Positions 26,156 to 34,675 of a stretch of 64,000 nucleotides of DNA are shown here, one piece after another. Every line of letters begins with the position of its first letter. Position 1 is the stretch's first letter. Source of the DNA: an uncultured Lachnospiraceae bacterium (GTDB lineage Bacteria > Bacillota > Clostridia > Lachnospirales > Lachnospiraceae); NCBI GenBank assembly GCA_947567595.1, contig CANOMQ010000007.1, positions 1 to 64,000 on the forward strand, given 5' to 3'. The notes under the pieces were generated by a model. The model did no database searches. It saw nothing but the letters and a program-made list of their open reading frames with translations, and was not told the DNA's origin. A program made the position numbers and the translations under genes.

Positions 26156-26184
26156 AGTATACCTTGTTCCAATGCCAAAAGCAA
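26156..26184 (-). promoter_or_regulatory. Promoter of the nucleotidyltransferase gene
   Basis: On the minus strand TTGCTT (26184-26179), 17-bp spacer and TATACT (26161-26156). Confidence 0.55.
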
Positions 26185-26237
26185 CTTTCTTTTCTGCCGT
26201 TGATTTCCGTGAGCAATAAGCCCAAAAACAGCTTGAA

Positions 26238-26925
26238 TTATGCGTTCAAAATCTCCTCAATCGCGTCTCGCTCTTCCTGACAAAACTGCGTATTTTCAAG
26301 CATTCCGACATTATCCAAGATCTGCGACGCGCTTGATGCACCGATTAAAACACTCGTAATATCCCCGTCCCGCAAAATCCATGCAAGCGCCATCTGCGCA
26401 AGACTTTGCCCGCGTTTCTTTGCAAGTGCGTTCAGTGCGCGTACCTTGCTTAACGTTTCCTGCGTTATCGCAGCCTCCTTTAGAAAGCGCCCGTCCGTCC
26501 GGACACGGCAGTCTGTGATGATAAAAAATATCCACATATTCCAGCCCCATTCGCCGAAGACTTTGGTCAAGACTTGCCACCAAATACTTTTTGCTGCCCC
26601 AGTTTCCGTAGGGTCCCGGCCACATGTCATAACCCGCTTTTGTGGAAATAATCAGTTCGTCCCTGTAAACGCCAAGACTTTTTTCCAAAATGCGCCCAAA
26701 ATTCTCCTCCGCGCAACCCGGTGCAGGACCGTAATTGTTTGCCAAGTCAAAATGCGTAATCCCGTTATCAAACGCTGTTTCGCACATTTGAACCATGTTA
26801 TCAAAATTGCCGTTAGAGCCGAAATTATGCCACAGCCCCAACGATACCGCAGGAAGCAGCAGCCCGCTTGCGCCGCAGCGGTTATATTTCATTTTGTCAT
26901 AACGCGTTTCTTTTGCAATATACAT
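26238..26925 (-). pseudogene. Aldo/keto reductase, frameshifted with central deletion
   Basis: The N-terminal part (start 26925 behind GGAGGA) is a typical AKR of the YghZ/Kv-beta class: YNRCGASGLLLPAVSLGLWHNFG, FDLANNYGPAPGCAEENFG (catalytic Asp/Tyr region) and DELIISTKAGYDMWPGPYGNWGSKKY up to LEYVDIFYHHR. Here about 90-100 residues that should carry the NADPH-site Asn and the Gln/Ser of the barrel are missing, and the frame changes near 26495. The C-terminal piece then reads FLKEAAITQETLSKVRAL...QMALAWILRDGDITSVLIGASS and ends at 26238. About 229 codons remain of roughly 330. Not functional. Confidence 0.8.
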
Positions 26926-26978
26926 CGTAATCCTCCATTTCTGACAATGAAAAATGTCTGTGTATCAATAGGTGTGCT

Positions 26979-27002
26979 AAAAAGTGACACACGTGTCATT
27001 TT
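26979..27002 (-). terminator. Small terminator-like hairpin after the lipoprotein gene
   Basis: TGACAC and GTGTCA make a short stem followed on the minus strand by five T. It lies between the small lipoprotein gene and the reductase remnant. Confidence 0.45.
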
Positions 27003-27015
27003 GCATAGCATGAAA

Positions 27016-27180
27016 TCAAAACTTATTTTGTTCCGCTGATTGGTCTGATTGCGATGATTCATTGAAAGCCATTACAGATGTTACAGCGGAAGTGTCTCCA
27101 AGTTCTTTTTGCGGGCAGCCAGCCAATGCACCGGCAAGCAGAAAACTTATACATATCATTTTTTTATTAAATCGGTTCAT
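27016..27180 (-). CDS. 54-residue putative lipoprotein
   Basis: Minus-strand frame from ATG 27180 to TGA 27016. It has a ribosome site (AAGGGGCGG), an N-terminal basic and hydrophobic signal (MNRFNKKMICISFLLAGALAGC) and a lipobox LAGC at residues 19-22, followed by about 32 polar residues. Such a short mature part suggests either a mini-lipoprotein or the front end of a truncated gene. It has an extended -10 promoter at 27252-27280. Confidence 0.55.
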   Translation of the reverse strand: MNRFNKKMICISFLLAGALAGCPQKELGDTSAVTSVMAFNESSQSDQSAEQNKF

Positions 27181-27251
27181 AAAAACCGCCCCTTTCGAAA
27201 TTGTATTCTATTTAATTCATGCCCATTCGGGCACGTATATTGTCTGACGCT

Positions 27252-27280
27252 ATTATAGCATAATTGCATCCGCAATACCA
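27252..27280 (-). promoter_or_regulatory. Extended -10 promoter of the small lipoprotein
   Basis: Minus strand: TGCTATAAT (TG-extended perfect -10, TATAAT at 27257-27252), 17-bp spacer, weak -35 TGGTAT. Confidence 0.5.
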
Positions 27281-27319
27281 TGAAATTTTTACGGAACTGT
27301 GCACAGAGTCCCCCACATT

Positions 27320-28252
27320 CTAGTCTTCGTATATCGCAGCCATAGTGTGTATTCTGCGTTTCAGTTCGGCACGAATATGTAACGGCTCTAAGCACTCACA
27401 CTTGTTGCCAAAACCAAGAAGAATGCCGTAATAATATTCATTCTCGATAAACGGAAAATCAACAATGTAATGTTCGTCACTATCGGAAGAAAAGCGATCA
27501 TAAGTGCAATAATCAAGTACCCGGTCCATGATTGATTGATGAATGCGGATTTTTAGTTCCGTTTGCATTTCCTGCAGAATTTCCTCATAGTGAAAAACCG
27601 GTTTTTGAAAATCCCGCGGCGTGAAATTTTCCGCTTTTATTTGCAGATTTGATATACGGGATAAACGGAATAGGCGAAAATCATTCCGAATCAGGCAATA
27701 TCCTTGAAAATACCAATGACCGCTTTTTAAAACAAGCTGATACGGCTCAACGGTCCGTACCGTTTTGGCTCCGTGATGCGCTATGTATTCAAACGAAACC
27801 AGCCTGTAACTCTGTAGCGCTGTTTTGATACGATCCAAATAGGATTGTGTGCTTCGATTGCCAATCCAAGGGTTTAAATCAATACAGATTTGGTTCGCTC
27901 TCAATTCAATGGCATTTGCTTTGTCCGCGGGGATAAAACGTTTGACTTTTGCGAGGGCATGGATTAGCTCCTTTCCCCGTATCATATCAGAAAGGCTTGA
28001 AAGCCCCATGAGGATCGCGGAAAGGTCATCAGCCGAAAAAACGGTTTTGTCAATTTTATAGTTTGGCATAATTTCAAAGCCGCCGCCCACTCCCGAAACG
28101 GAGCGGATAGGAATACCTGCCATGTTGATTGTGTCGATATCGCGGTAGATTGTGCGGGGCGACACTTCAAACAGATCCGCTAATTCCTGCGCCCCAATCC
28201 GCTCTTTATCAAGAAGCACCATAATGATACTAACGAGCCTGTCAATTTTCAT
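27320..28252 (-). CDS. WYL-domain transcriptional regulator
   Basis: A 310-residue DeoR/YafY-like regulator. N-terminal HTH_11 winged helix (residues about 1-60, MKIDRLVSIIMVLLDKERIGAQELADLFEVSPRTIYRDIDTI) and a WYL ligand-sensing domain (about 135-225; the motif appears in SFEYIAHHG...YQLVLKSGHWYFQGYC), then the WCX C-terminal domain. The start is ATG 28252 behind GGAGG. It is divergent from the DJ-1-like gene across 120 bp that contain an inverted repeat; such regulators usually control the divergent neighbour and themselves. Confidence 0.88.
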   Translation of the reverse strand: MKIDRLVSIIMVLLDKERIGAQELADLFEVSPRTIYRDIDTINMAGIPIRSVSGVGGGFEIMPNYKIDKTVFSADDLSAILMGLSSLSDMIRGKELIHALAKVKRFIPADKANAIELRANQICIDLNPWIGNRSTQSYLDRIKTALQSYRLVSFEYIAHHGAKTVRTVEPYQLVLKSGHWYFQGYCLIRNDFRLFRLSRISNLQIKAENFTPRDFQKPVFHYEEILQEMQTELKIRIHQSIMDRVLDYCTYDRFSSDSDEHYIVDFPFIENEYYYGILLGFGNKCECLEPLHIRAELKRRIHTMAAIYED

Positions 28253-28289
28253 TGGAGAGCCTCCTTTCAAAATTTTTCTTGTGCGATTG

Positions 28290-28315
28290 ATTGTTGCCAT
28301 AATGCTGTCAACAAT
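28290..28315. promoter_or_regulatory. Inverted repeat, candidate operator of the WYL regulator
   Basis: ATTGTTG (28290-28296) and CAACAAT (28309-28315) are perfect inverted arms 12 nt apart, in the middle of the divergent intergenic region. A minus-strand TTGACA (28312-28307) overlaps the right arm. Confidence 0.5.
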
Positions 28316-28372
28316 TCCATGATACAATAAAAAGACAAACAAATCAAATGCACAATGCAAATGGAGGAATTT

Positions 28373-29017
28373 ATGCTTACAATTTATGTTTATGTTCTTG
28401 ACACATTAGCCGACTGGGAATTAGGTTATATTACTTCGGAGTTACATTCGGGGCGCTTTTTCAAAAAGGACACCGGGCGTGTATCGTTTCAAACAGTCAG
28501 TTATTCCAAAGAGCCAATCCGTACAATGGGAGGGCTGACAGTCGTACCTGATTGTTTGGTTGCGGATATTGTTGTCAAAGAAACAAGCGTATTGCTGTTA
28601 CCGGGTGCAGATACATGGAGTGACCACCTGAAACACGGCGTAATTATTCAAAAAGCAAGGGAACTGCTCACGGTAGGGGCGACCGTCGGTGCAATTTGCG
28701 GGGCGACTGTTGCACTTGCTGATTTTGGGCTGTTGGACCATCGGCGGCATACCAGCAATGGACAGGGATTTCTCGAACGGTTTTCTCCCGCTTATAAAGG
28801 ACAGGAGTTCTATGTAGATGAGCCATCGGTAGCAGATCAGAACCTCATTACAGCAAATCCTACGGGGGCTTTGCTGTGGGCAAGACAAATCATTGCGCAT
28901 TTAGGTGTTTTTCAGGCAGACACATTGGAATTTTGGTACGAATATTTTCGTACCGGAAATGCAGAGGCTTTCTATGCCCTTATGCAAACAATAGCGCCTG
29001 ACAATGAAAAGGGATAA
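28373..29017 (+). CDS. DJ-1/PfpI (class I glutamine amidotransferase-like) protein
   Basis: A 214-residue DJ-1/PfpI superfamily protein. The nucleophile elbow with Cys is in VGATVGAICGATVALADFG (about residues 101-119), followed by HRRHTSN. An acidic residue before the elbow is not the classical Glu pattern of peptidases, so the reaction is unknown; relatives are glyoxalases, chaperones or regulators of detoxification. GGAGG lies 5 nt before ATG 28373. The divergent WYL regulator is its likely controller. Confidence 0.8.
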   Translation: MLTIYVYVLDTLADWELGYITSELHSGRFFKKDTGRVSFQTVSYSKEPIRTMGGLTVVPDCLVADIVVKETSVLLLPGADTWSDHLKHGVIIQKARELLTVGATVGAICGATVALADFGLLDHRRHTSNGQGFLERFSPAYKGQEFYVDEPSVADQNLITANPTGALLWARQIIAHLGVFQADTLEFWYEYFRTGNAEAFYALMQTIAPDNEKG

Positions 29018-29210
29018 AGCGTTAATAAGAGTTGACGGGTAGTGAAGCTGTGAATGAACTGTTGTCATAGTGTGGGAAATTTAAAAATAAAATGGATTCC
29101 GATCGGTGCATGTGGTAAGATAATGGTGCAAAGTGACATTACGAACTTTGTTTTTGGGTCAAAGATGAATCAATTACAACAAGCAGCCATATCCATGCCT
29201 TTCCATTTTG

Positions 29211-29444
29211 ATGAAAGGGAGTCATGCCTGCGTCCATTATTTTCAAAACGACGATGGAGAAGTGTGGCAGTCCTGCGGGGATTTTGACGAAGAAGTGACC
29301 TTCCTTGCAGGTGGCGAGGCGTGGACGGCGCCGGAGTATGTAATCATTCCGCTTGAACAAGCCATTGACGGTATGGAAGAATTTTGGGATACATTGGAAC
29401 GCCCAAAGTGCATCGAGTGGGATAGCTTGTGGGAAGAAGAATAA
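29211..29444 (+). CDS. Small acidic protein, 5' end doubtful
   Basis: A 77-residue frame: MKGSHACVHYFQNDDGEVWQ, then CGDFDEEVTFLAGGEAWTAPEYVIIPLEQAIDGMEEFWDTLERPKCIEWDSLWEEE. The composition is protein-like and strongly acidic, yet no ribosome site precedes it. The preceding frame (MNQLQQAAISMPFHFDERES from 29166) leads into it after a one-base shift, so the true gene may start at 29166 and be frameshifted near 29215. I do not recognise the family. It ends 17 bp before the GNAT gene. Confidence 0.45.
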   Translation: MKGSHACVHYFQNDDGEVWQSCGDFDEEVTFLAGGEAWTAPEYVIIPLEQAIDGMEEFWDTLERPKCIEWDSLWEEE

Positions 29445-29461
29445 ATGGGAGGTTTTTATCA

Positions 29462-29926
29462 ATGGACTATAAAATCATACGGCTGATTGATAATCCCGAA
29501 CAAAAAAATCAAGCCGCGCAATGGTTCCACGAAAAATGGAACATTCCGCTATCCGCATACATGGAAAGCATGGAAGCGTGCCTGACAAACGCAACCCCTG
29601 TGCCGCAATGGTACATAGCTATGGAAAATGGCAAAATCATCGGCGGCTTAGGCGTCATCGAAAACGACTTCCACAACAGGAAAGACCTTGCTCCAAACGT
29701 CTGCGCCGTCTATGTCGAACAAGACAAACGCGGCAGGGGCATAGCAGGAGCGCTGCTTAATTATGTGTGCACGGATATGAGAGAAAGGGGTATTGACACC
29801 TTATATCTTTTAACAGACCACACGGCATTTTATGAGCGTTACGGGTGGGAATTTTTCTGTATGGTACAGGGCGACGGCGAGCCGGGAATGTCGAGAATGT
29901 ATGTTCATAAGTCATTATCTCATTAA
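29462..29926 (+). CDS. GNAT-family N-acetyltransferase
   Basis: A 154-residue acetyltransferase. The acetyl-CoA site is visible as VCAVYVEQDKRGRGIAGALLNYV (motif A, RGRGIA at about 93-98) and motif B as LTDHTAFYERYGWEF. Substrate unknown. Start ATG 29462 is preceded by GGGAGG; the longer frame from 29429 lacks a site. It follows the small acidic gene and faces the HxlR gene. Confidence 0.85.
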   Translation: MDYKIIRLIDNPEQKNQAAQWFHEKWNIPLSAYMESMEACLTNATPVPQWYIAMENGKIIGGLGVIENDFHNRKDLAPNVCAVYVEQDKRGRGIAGALLNYVCTDMRERGIDTLYLLTDHTAFYERYGWEFFCMVQGDGEPGMSRMYVHKSLSH

Positions 29927-29948
29927 CTCGTTACATTAAATGTTTTTT

Positions 29949-30254
29949 TTACTGCTGCTTTTTATACGCTATCCCCCATTCTTCCATAGCGTTAATAATC
30001 GGAAGCATGGATTTTCCTAATTCACTAAGGGCATATTCCACCCTTGGCGGTACTTCCGGAAAGACCGTACGGGTAACAATGCCGTCGCTTTCCATAGAGC
30101 GCAGGCTATCCGTTAATACTTTCTGACTGATACCCTCCAATGATTTTTGAAGCTCATTAAACCGCCACGGTTTGACACGCAGATTGCGCATAATCAACAA
30201 TTTCCATTTATTTCCGATAAGCTGCACCGTTGTAGCGAGAGGAAAACCTCTCAA
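29949..30254 (-). CDS. HxlR-family transcriptional regulator, start unclear
   Basis: An HxlR/MarR-like winged helix: TTVQLIGNKWKLLIMRNLR, RFNELQKSLEGISQKVLTDSLRSMESDGIVTRTVFPEVPPRVEYALSELGKSMLPII. The core is complete, about 100 residues. The family normally starts about 10-15 residues earlier with a CP motif next to the redox-sensitive Cys; here it begins RGFPLATT from a TTG at 30254 with no ribosome site, so the N-terminus may be damaged and the sensing Cys replaced by Phe. It is divergent from the radical SAM remnant. Confidence 0.7.
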   Translation of the reverse strand: MRGFPLATTVQLIGNKWKLLIMRNLRVKPWRFNELQKSLEGISQKVLTDSLRSMESDGIVTRTVFPEVPPRVEYALSELGKSMLPIINAMEEWGIAYKKQQ

Positions 30255-30342
30255 AACACAAAGAAAAAAACACAGGAGGAAAATTCCTCTGCTCCTGATT
30301 GGGCAGTCGCATTTTCCTTCGGAAAAACAAGGAGGTTTTGCA

Positions 30343-30870
30343 ATGAAACAATATTTCGCTTTTCAATGGCACATTACGGACTAACGCTGCAAACACTGTT
30401 ATATTTTTTCGGAAAATAACTGTAAAGCATTGGACAGCATGTCTTGGGAGCAAATGCAGTCTGTCTTTGAAAACTGCCTTGAAATGTGCAATCAATACAA
30501 CCGCCTTCCCTATTTTTACCTCATCGGCGGCGACCCAATCCTGCACCCCGATTTTTGGAAGCTGTTAAACCTGTTCAAAGAAAACGGCGTACCCTTCACC
30601 ATACTTGGCAATCCGTTCCACTTAAATGACACCGTATGCAGGCAGCTAAAAGAGATGGGCTGTGAAAAATACCAAATGTCCCTTGACGGCATGGAAAAAA
30701 CACATGACTGGTTTCGCAAACCCGGCTCTTTTCACTGCACACTGGAAAAAATACAGTGTATCAAAAAAGCGGGAATCCGTTCTGTCATTATGACAACTGT
30801 GTCCGGGACAAATATTTCTGAAATCCCTGATATTATTGACACCGTGGTAAAACACAAGGCAGACGTGTGA
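30343..30870 (+). pseudogene. Radical SAM enzyme with in-frame stop and missing C-terminus
   Basis: ATG 30343 follows AAGGAGG and reads MKQYFAFQWHITD, then TAA (30382-30384), then RCKHCYIFSENN in the same frame. The CKHC is the second half of a radical SAM CxxxCxxC cluster motif; the first Cys is absent. The frame continues with family features (YFYLIGGDPILHPDFWKLL, FTILGNPFHL, YQMSLDGMEKTHDWFRKPGSF) to a stop at 30870. About 175 codons remain; SPASM-type relatives have 350-450. The stop, the lost Cys and the missing C-terminus all argue for a dead gene. Confidence 0.8.
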
Positions 30871-30950
30871 GGATATGGAAAATGGAACAATAAACGGTAA
30901 AATTGTGATGAATGTGGACGGTGGTGCGCTAAATAACCAAGGGATATGAT

Positions 30951-31787
30951 TTACAACGCATTTTTAGGACACGCCCGCACGCACTCAAAACACAGGATAC
31001 ACTCCGTCCCATTTTTCCGCGTCCGCGCATTGTCCGTCACATCGACATTCATCGGGCAGACCTGCCGGCATTTTCCGCACGATACGCATTTGCGTTTGTC
31101 GCACTTGATACGCAGCAGGGAAAAGTACGACATCGGCTTTAAAAACACCGTAATCGGGCAGACATATTTGCAAAACGCGCGGTTGTCCTTGAGCGCAAAC
31201 GCCAAAGCAATCCCGGCGGCATAATACAGGCAATTCCCAATCAGAAACGCCCAAAACATGATACGCTCCATGTCACTTACCTGCGCAAGGAATAAGGCGC
31301 TGACAAAAAGAAAGGACAGCACAAACATGACATACCGGAACCAGCCCCACTTTTTTCGCGGCTGCTGTGGGATTTTATAGGGGAGCAAATCCAAAATCAT
31401 CGCCGTCCAGCAAGCGAACCCGCACCACCCACGCCCGAAAATCAACGGACCAAAAATTTTTGCCACCGCATAGTGAATGGTCGCTGCCTCAAAAACGCCC
31501 GTAAACAGATAGTACCAAAACCCCTCAATCTGCATGTTTTCATTGGAAAGCAATCCAAGATAAACAAGCATGTACGTCCCGACCAAAAACTGCGCAACCC
31601 TGCGCGCGTGCCGGTAGCGCAGTTGAAACAGCAGAAAACCGACGGCAATCGCTGTGCCGATATAGCTGAAATTAAACAGGTAAAAGGCATTGCGCTTGGC
31701 AAGCCAAAGCGTGACGGCAATCGTCTCGAAAACCAGCCACATCATGGTGGGCAAAATCCATTTTTTTATCGTATCAAACCGCTTCAT
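30951..31787 (-). CDS. NapH/CcoG-like membrane 4Fe-4S protein
   Basis: A 278-residue membrane polyferredoxin. Five to six transmembrane helices occupy residues about 10-215, with the NapH-type cytoplasmic motifs GRGWCGFACWTAM (about 118-130) and FCKYVCP (about 207-213). Two classical 4Fe-4S motifs lie at the C-terminus: CVSCGKCRQVCPMNV and CILCFECVRACP. Proteins of this kind pass electrons across or along the membrane. The ATG overlaps the PadR stop in ATGA, so it is the second gene of a PadR-led pair and probably its target. No quinol or nitrate partner is nearby. Confidence 0.85.
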   Translation of the reverse strand: MKRFDTIKKWILPTMMWLVFETIAVTLWLAKRNAFYLFNFSYIGTAIAVGFLLFQLRYRHARRVAQFLVGTYMLVYLGLLSNENMQIEGFWYYLFTGVFEAATIHYAVAKIFGPLIFGRGWCGFACWTAMILDLLPYKIPQQPRKKWGWFRYVMFVLSFLFVSALFLAQVSDMERIMFWAFLIGNCLYYAAGIALAFALKDNRAFCKYVCPITVFLKPMSYFSLLRIKCDKRKCVSCGKCRQVCPMNVDVTDNARTRKNGTECILCFECVRACPKNAL

Positions 31788-32332
31788 TCCATATCCTCCA
31801 ACTGCGCAATGCACCGCTGCGCCCACTCGATACAGGTTTTGATAAAGCAAAATCCGAAATCCGCCGTAAACTGCCAGTAGACGGTCTGATAATCGTTTTT
31901 ATTGGAACCATACGCTTCGATACTTGCGGGCACGGACTGCATTCGCTCCAAATACGCCTCGCAATCCGCCCGAAACTGTCGTAGCTTGTCAATGCTCTGT
32001 GCAGGCGGCACGTTTCCACTAAAAAAGACCTTCATCAGAAAAACGCTTTTCAATTGCAGCGCGCTTTCCCCTTCGCTTTCGGCAAGCCAGTCAAAAAACG
32101 CCTTTTGCCCTGCTTCGGTTATGGAAAAAACCGTTTTGTTCGGACGCTCCGACTGGATAACTGTTTCCCCGCGGATGTAATCCTTCTTTTCCAGCTTTTT
32201 CAACTCCAAATAAATATGACTGTTTTGCGCGTGCCAAAAAAATGCTAAAGAGGATTGAAACGCCTTTACCAAATCATAGCCGCTCATCGGTCCGTAATTT
32301 AAAAAACCTAAAATTCCAAACGCTAAAGACAT
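31784..32332 (-). CDS. PadR-family transcriptional regulator
   Basis: A 182-residue PadR-like repressor of the Vir_act_alpha_C class. N-terminal winged helix (residues about 5-80, AFGILGFLNYGPMSGYDLVKAF, then SHIYLELKKLEKKDYI) and a C-terminal helical dimerisation domain. The start is ATG 32332 behind GGGAG. It is the first gene of a two-gene operon with the polyferredoxin. A perfect 24-bp palindrome overlaps its promoter, strongly suggesting autoregulation. Confidence 0.87.
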   Translation of the reverse strand: MSLAFGILGFLNYGPMSGYDLVKAFQSSLAFFWHAQNSHIYLELKKLEKKDYIRGETVIQSERPNKTVFSITEAGQKAFFDWLAESEGESALQLKSVFLMKVFFSGNVPPAQSIDKLRQFRADCEAYLERMQSVPASIEAYGSNKNDYQTVYWQFTADFGFCFIKTCIEWAQRCIAQLEDME

Positions 32333-32417
32333 TGCACCATCTCCCTGTTTTTTATGCTGTATGTTGGACACGATAGCTGCTCTTGATTGGAACGAGCAGA
32401 CTATTGTTGCAAGAAAA

Positions 32418-32441
32418 TAATAGTATAATATTATACTATTA
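32418..32441. promoter_or_regulatory. Perfect 24-bp palindrome, probable PadR operator
   Basis: The half-site TAATAGTATAAT (32418-32429) is followed by its exact reverse complement (32430-32441). The palindrome covers the -10 box of the minus-strand promoter at 32433-32461, about 100 bp upstream of padR. Confidence 0.75.
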
Positions 32442-32461
32442 TAAAATGATACTAATGTCAA
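32433..32461 (-). promoter_or_regulatory. Promoter of the PadR-polyferredoxin operon
   Basis: Minus strand: TTGACA (32461-32456), 17-bp spacer, TAGTAT (32438-32433). The -10 lies inside the palindrome, so bound regulator would exclude RNA polymerase. Confidence 0.65.
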
Positions 32462-32562
32462 TATCCGATGTTGTTTTAATACTTTTCCTTTCTGCCTTAT
32501 TTTTATTGCGCCTGACTCTTTTACGGCAAATTTCCCTGTAACAAAGCAAAGAGCAGAAGCCC

Positions 32563-33405
32563 TTACCCATCTTGTTGCTCACCGTCCCCTTTCCTGTCAA
32601 AAAATATGTCACGGTAAACGCCGGGAGCAAGCCCGATAAATTTTGTAAAATAATTTGTAAAATGGCTTTGATCCGAAAATCCTGTTTGTATAGCCACTTC
32701 TACGGGCTGCATACCTTTTCCCAACAAAGCCTTTGATTCATTGATACGGATTGTTTCCAAATATCGGTACGGGGTAATGCCTTTTATTTTGGTAAAAGCC
32801 CGAAGCAAGGCAGATTTACTTAAACCGGCATAGTGGCATATCTGATCTAAATAAATCCGTTCATTAAAGTGCTGCCCAATAAATTCACAAGCTTTTTCAA
32901 TTTCCTGCGGACATTCCGGCATACAGCTTTCAAAAGGTTGTCCGTACTTTTGCACCAGTTCTGAAATAAGGAATAAAAGAGTTTCTTCCTTTCCAAAATC
33001 TGAAATTCCATTTATTACCATTTCGTGAAGCGGACGCAGATAACAGGTAATTTCATCATCATAAATAACATTTTTTGAAAAGCCGGGAAGCTCCCGTCTG
33101 CCTGTTACTTCTTCCATTAAATCAAGCATGATACTTTTTGAAATATTAAATCCGCGATAATCAAAAGTTCCGTTGTCGCTTTGAACACAAGCATGGTTAT
33201 CCCCCGGATTAAAAAGTATGACGTTGCCCCTTTCTATAATGTATTTTTTATTTTTACAAGATAAGACACGTTGCCCGTCCTCAACAAAGCCTACCACATA
33301 ATACTCATGGAAATGGTTTGGAAATGGCTGCCGGGTTCCCTCAAAATGATAGGCTTCAATCCTTATTTCATCATCATAAACTACAGTCCTTGTTTCCTTC
33401 TCCAT
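32563..33405 (-). CDS. AraC-family transcriptional regulator
   Basis: A 280-residue regulator with an N-terminal cupin sensing domain (about 15-140; FPNHFHEYYVVGFVEDG, GNVILFNPGDNHAC) and two C-terminal AraC-type HTH motifs (about 180-275; YLDQICHYAGLSKSALLRAFTKIKGITPYRYL and VEVAIQTGFSDQSHFTNYFTKFIGLAPGVYR). I start at ATG 33405, preceded by AGGAG; a start at 33429 is possible. No sugar genes are nearby. It is divergent from the gene at 33611. Confidence 0.87.
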   Translation of the reverse strand: MEKETRTVVYDDEIRIEAYHFEGTRQPFPNHFHEYYVVGFVEDGQRVLSCKNKKYIIERGNVILFNPGDNHACVQSDNGTFDYRGFNISKSIMLDLMEEVTGRRELPGFSKNVIYDDEITCYLRPLHEMVINGISDFGKEETLLFLISELVQKYGQPFESCMPECPQEIEKACEFIGQHFNERIYLDQICHYAGLSKSALLRAFTKIKGITPYRYLETIRINESKALLGKGMQPVEVAIQTGFSDQSHFTNYFTKFIGLAPGVYRDIFFDRKGDGEQQDG

Positions 33406-33610
33406 ATTTTTTTGCTCCTTTCTGCACATATTGTACCGCTGAAATATCAGAAAGACTTGTAAAATATCTTCAAATTTTTGTTTCATGCAAAAAGACAGGA
33501 AATCTCTTGCAACGCCTGCGCAGGCTGTTTATAATAAATGCAGATAACGAAAGCTGGCAGACCACCAAAAAAGCAATCAAAATAACGATTTTTACAACGG
33601 GAGGACGAAA

Positions 33611-34645
33611 ATGGATAGCAATCATATGAATAATACAGTGAAAAATATGGAAGAGCAGGGTATGCAGGCACTTGCCGTCGAGGAAAACGACCTTGAACAA
33701 ATGCGGAAGAAATACCAGTATGAAATGAGCCGTTTTAAGCCATTTGGCAAGGTATCCGAGGAACAGGAACGGTTTCGCCATTTGGTCAAAGTGACAGGTT
33801 TTATTACATTCCATTTAGACCCAAAATACTGGAATGCATGGACGCAGGAGTGTATCGAGAACAAGGACTGGCAGGGCTTGTGCCGTATCACAAACCAGCG
33901 CTTCAAAAGTGCGGCGCTGCCGAATATTTATGGGGGTTATCATCATGAAAGCAGCCCGTGGCTCGTGCTGGAAGGCGCCGCTTGTGGAAATACCGCGCAT
34001 ATCCCGCAAATACTGCCGCCGGAGCTTGCATTGGTCAAAAATTGCCTGTCCCCGTTTGCACCCGTTGCGTCCCATCTGATGGTCGGACTGTGGTATCACG
34101 ATAAAAAAGCGCTTGCGGAAGGCGTTGACATGGGGGAGCGTCTTTTGGCACAGAAAAAGCCGACGCTTTTGGAAAAGGCAATGGTCGCGTTTCTGATGGA
34201 TTTGCAGGAAGAGAATATGGAAAAAGGCTCACAGGATTTGCTTGCTGTCTGTAAGAGTTACCGGAAATTCCATCGGTTTCCGTTCGGGATAAGACCGTTT
34301 GGCGTCTATGCTCATGGCTTGTATGCCTTTGCCCGTCTTGTCCTGCCCAAAGAGCAGTTTGAACAGCTACAAATGCCAAAGCATGATGTGTTTCTTGAGG
34401 GCTATGCCAAGTGGCTGCTTGAAACGCCTAACCCTGATTTATCCCTTTATTATCGTTATCCCGAGGATATGAAGTGGGTAAACGAAATCATGGAGGCGCC
34501 CTGTGCAAGGCTAATTCTCCATCAGTTCAATTTAGACAATCCCAACATAAAGCCAAAGGAACGGACGGATTGGAGCGCGGACGGCGTGAACTGGGTAAAT
34601 CATTTTGCTGATGCGCTTTGGAACGCGGGCGTGGGGAAATGCTAA
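33611..34645 (+). CDS. Helical-repeat protein, possibly an Imm49-like immunity protein
   Basis: A 344-residue soluble protein without signal peptide or membrane helix. GGGAGG precedes the ATG. It is rich in Trp and helical segments, such as FHLDPKYWNAWTQECIENKDWQGLC, then SHLMVGLWYHDKKALAEGVDMGERLLAQKKPTLLEKAMVAFLMDL and FGIRPFGVYAHGLYAFARLVLP. This arrangement reminds me of Imm49-type immunity proteins, but I cannot confirm it from sequence alone. Its neighbours include another immunity-type gene (SUFU) and broken genes. Function unknown otherwise. Confidence 0.5.
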   Translation: MDSNHMNNTVKNMEEQGMQALAVEENDLEQMRKKYQYEMSRFKPFGKVSEEQERFRHLVKVTGFITFHLDPKYWNAWTQECIENKDWQGLCRITNQRFKSAALPNIYGGYHHESSPWLVLEGAACGNTAHIPQILPPELALVKNCLSPFAPVASHLMVGLWYHDKKALAEGVDMGERLLAQKKPTLLEKAMVAFLMDLQEENMEKGSQDLLAVCKSYRKFHRFPFGIRPFGVYAHGLYAFARLVLPKEQFEQLQMPKHDVFLEGYAKWLLETPNPDLSLYYRYPEDMKWVNEIMEAPCARLILHQFNLDNPNIKPKERTDWSADGVNWVNHFADALWNAGVGKC

Positions 34646-34675
34646 GGGGTTACTTTTGAATTGCTTTGGGTTTTA

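Noticed and set aside
29054-29287. A separate 77-codon gene at 29054-29287
   Set aside because: No ribosome site and its 3' half overlaps the better-supported acidic frame; at most its internal ATG at 29166 is the start of a frameshifted gene.
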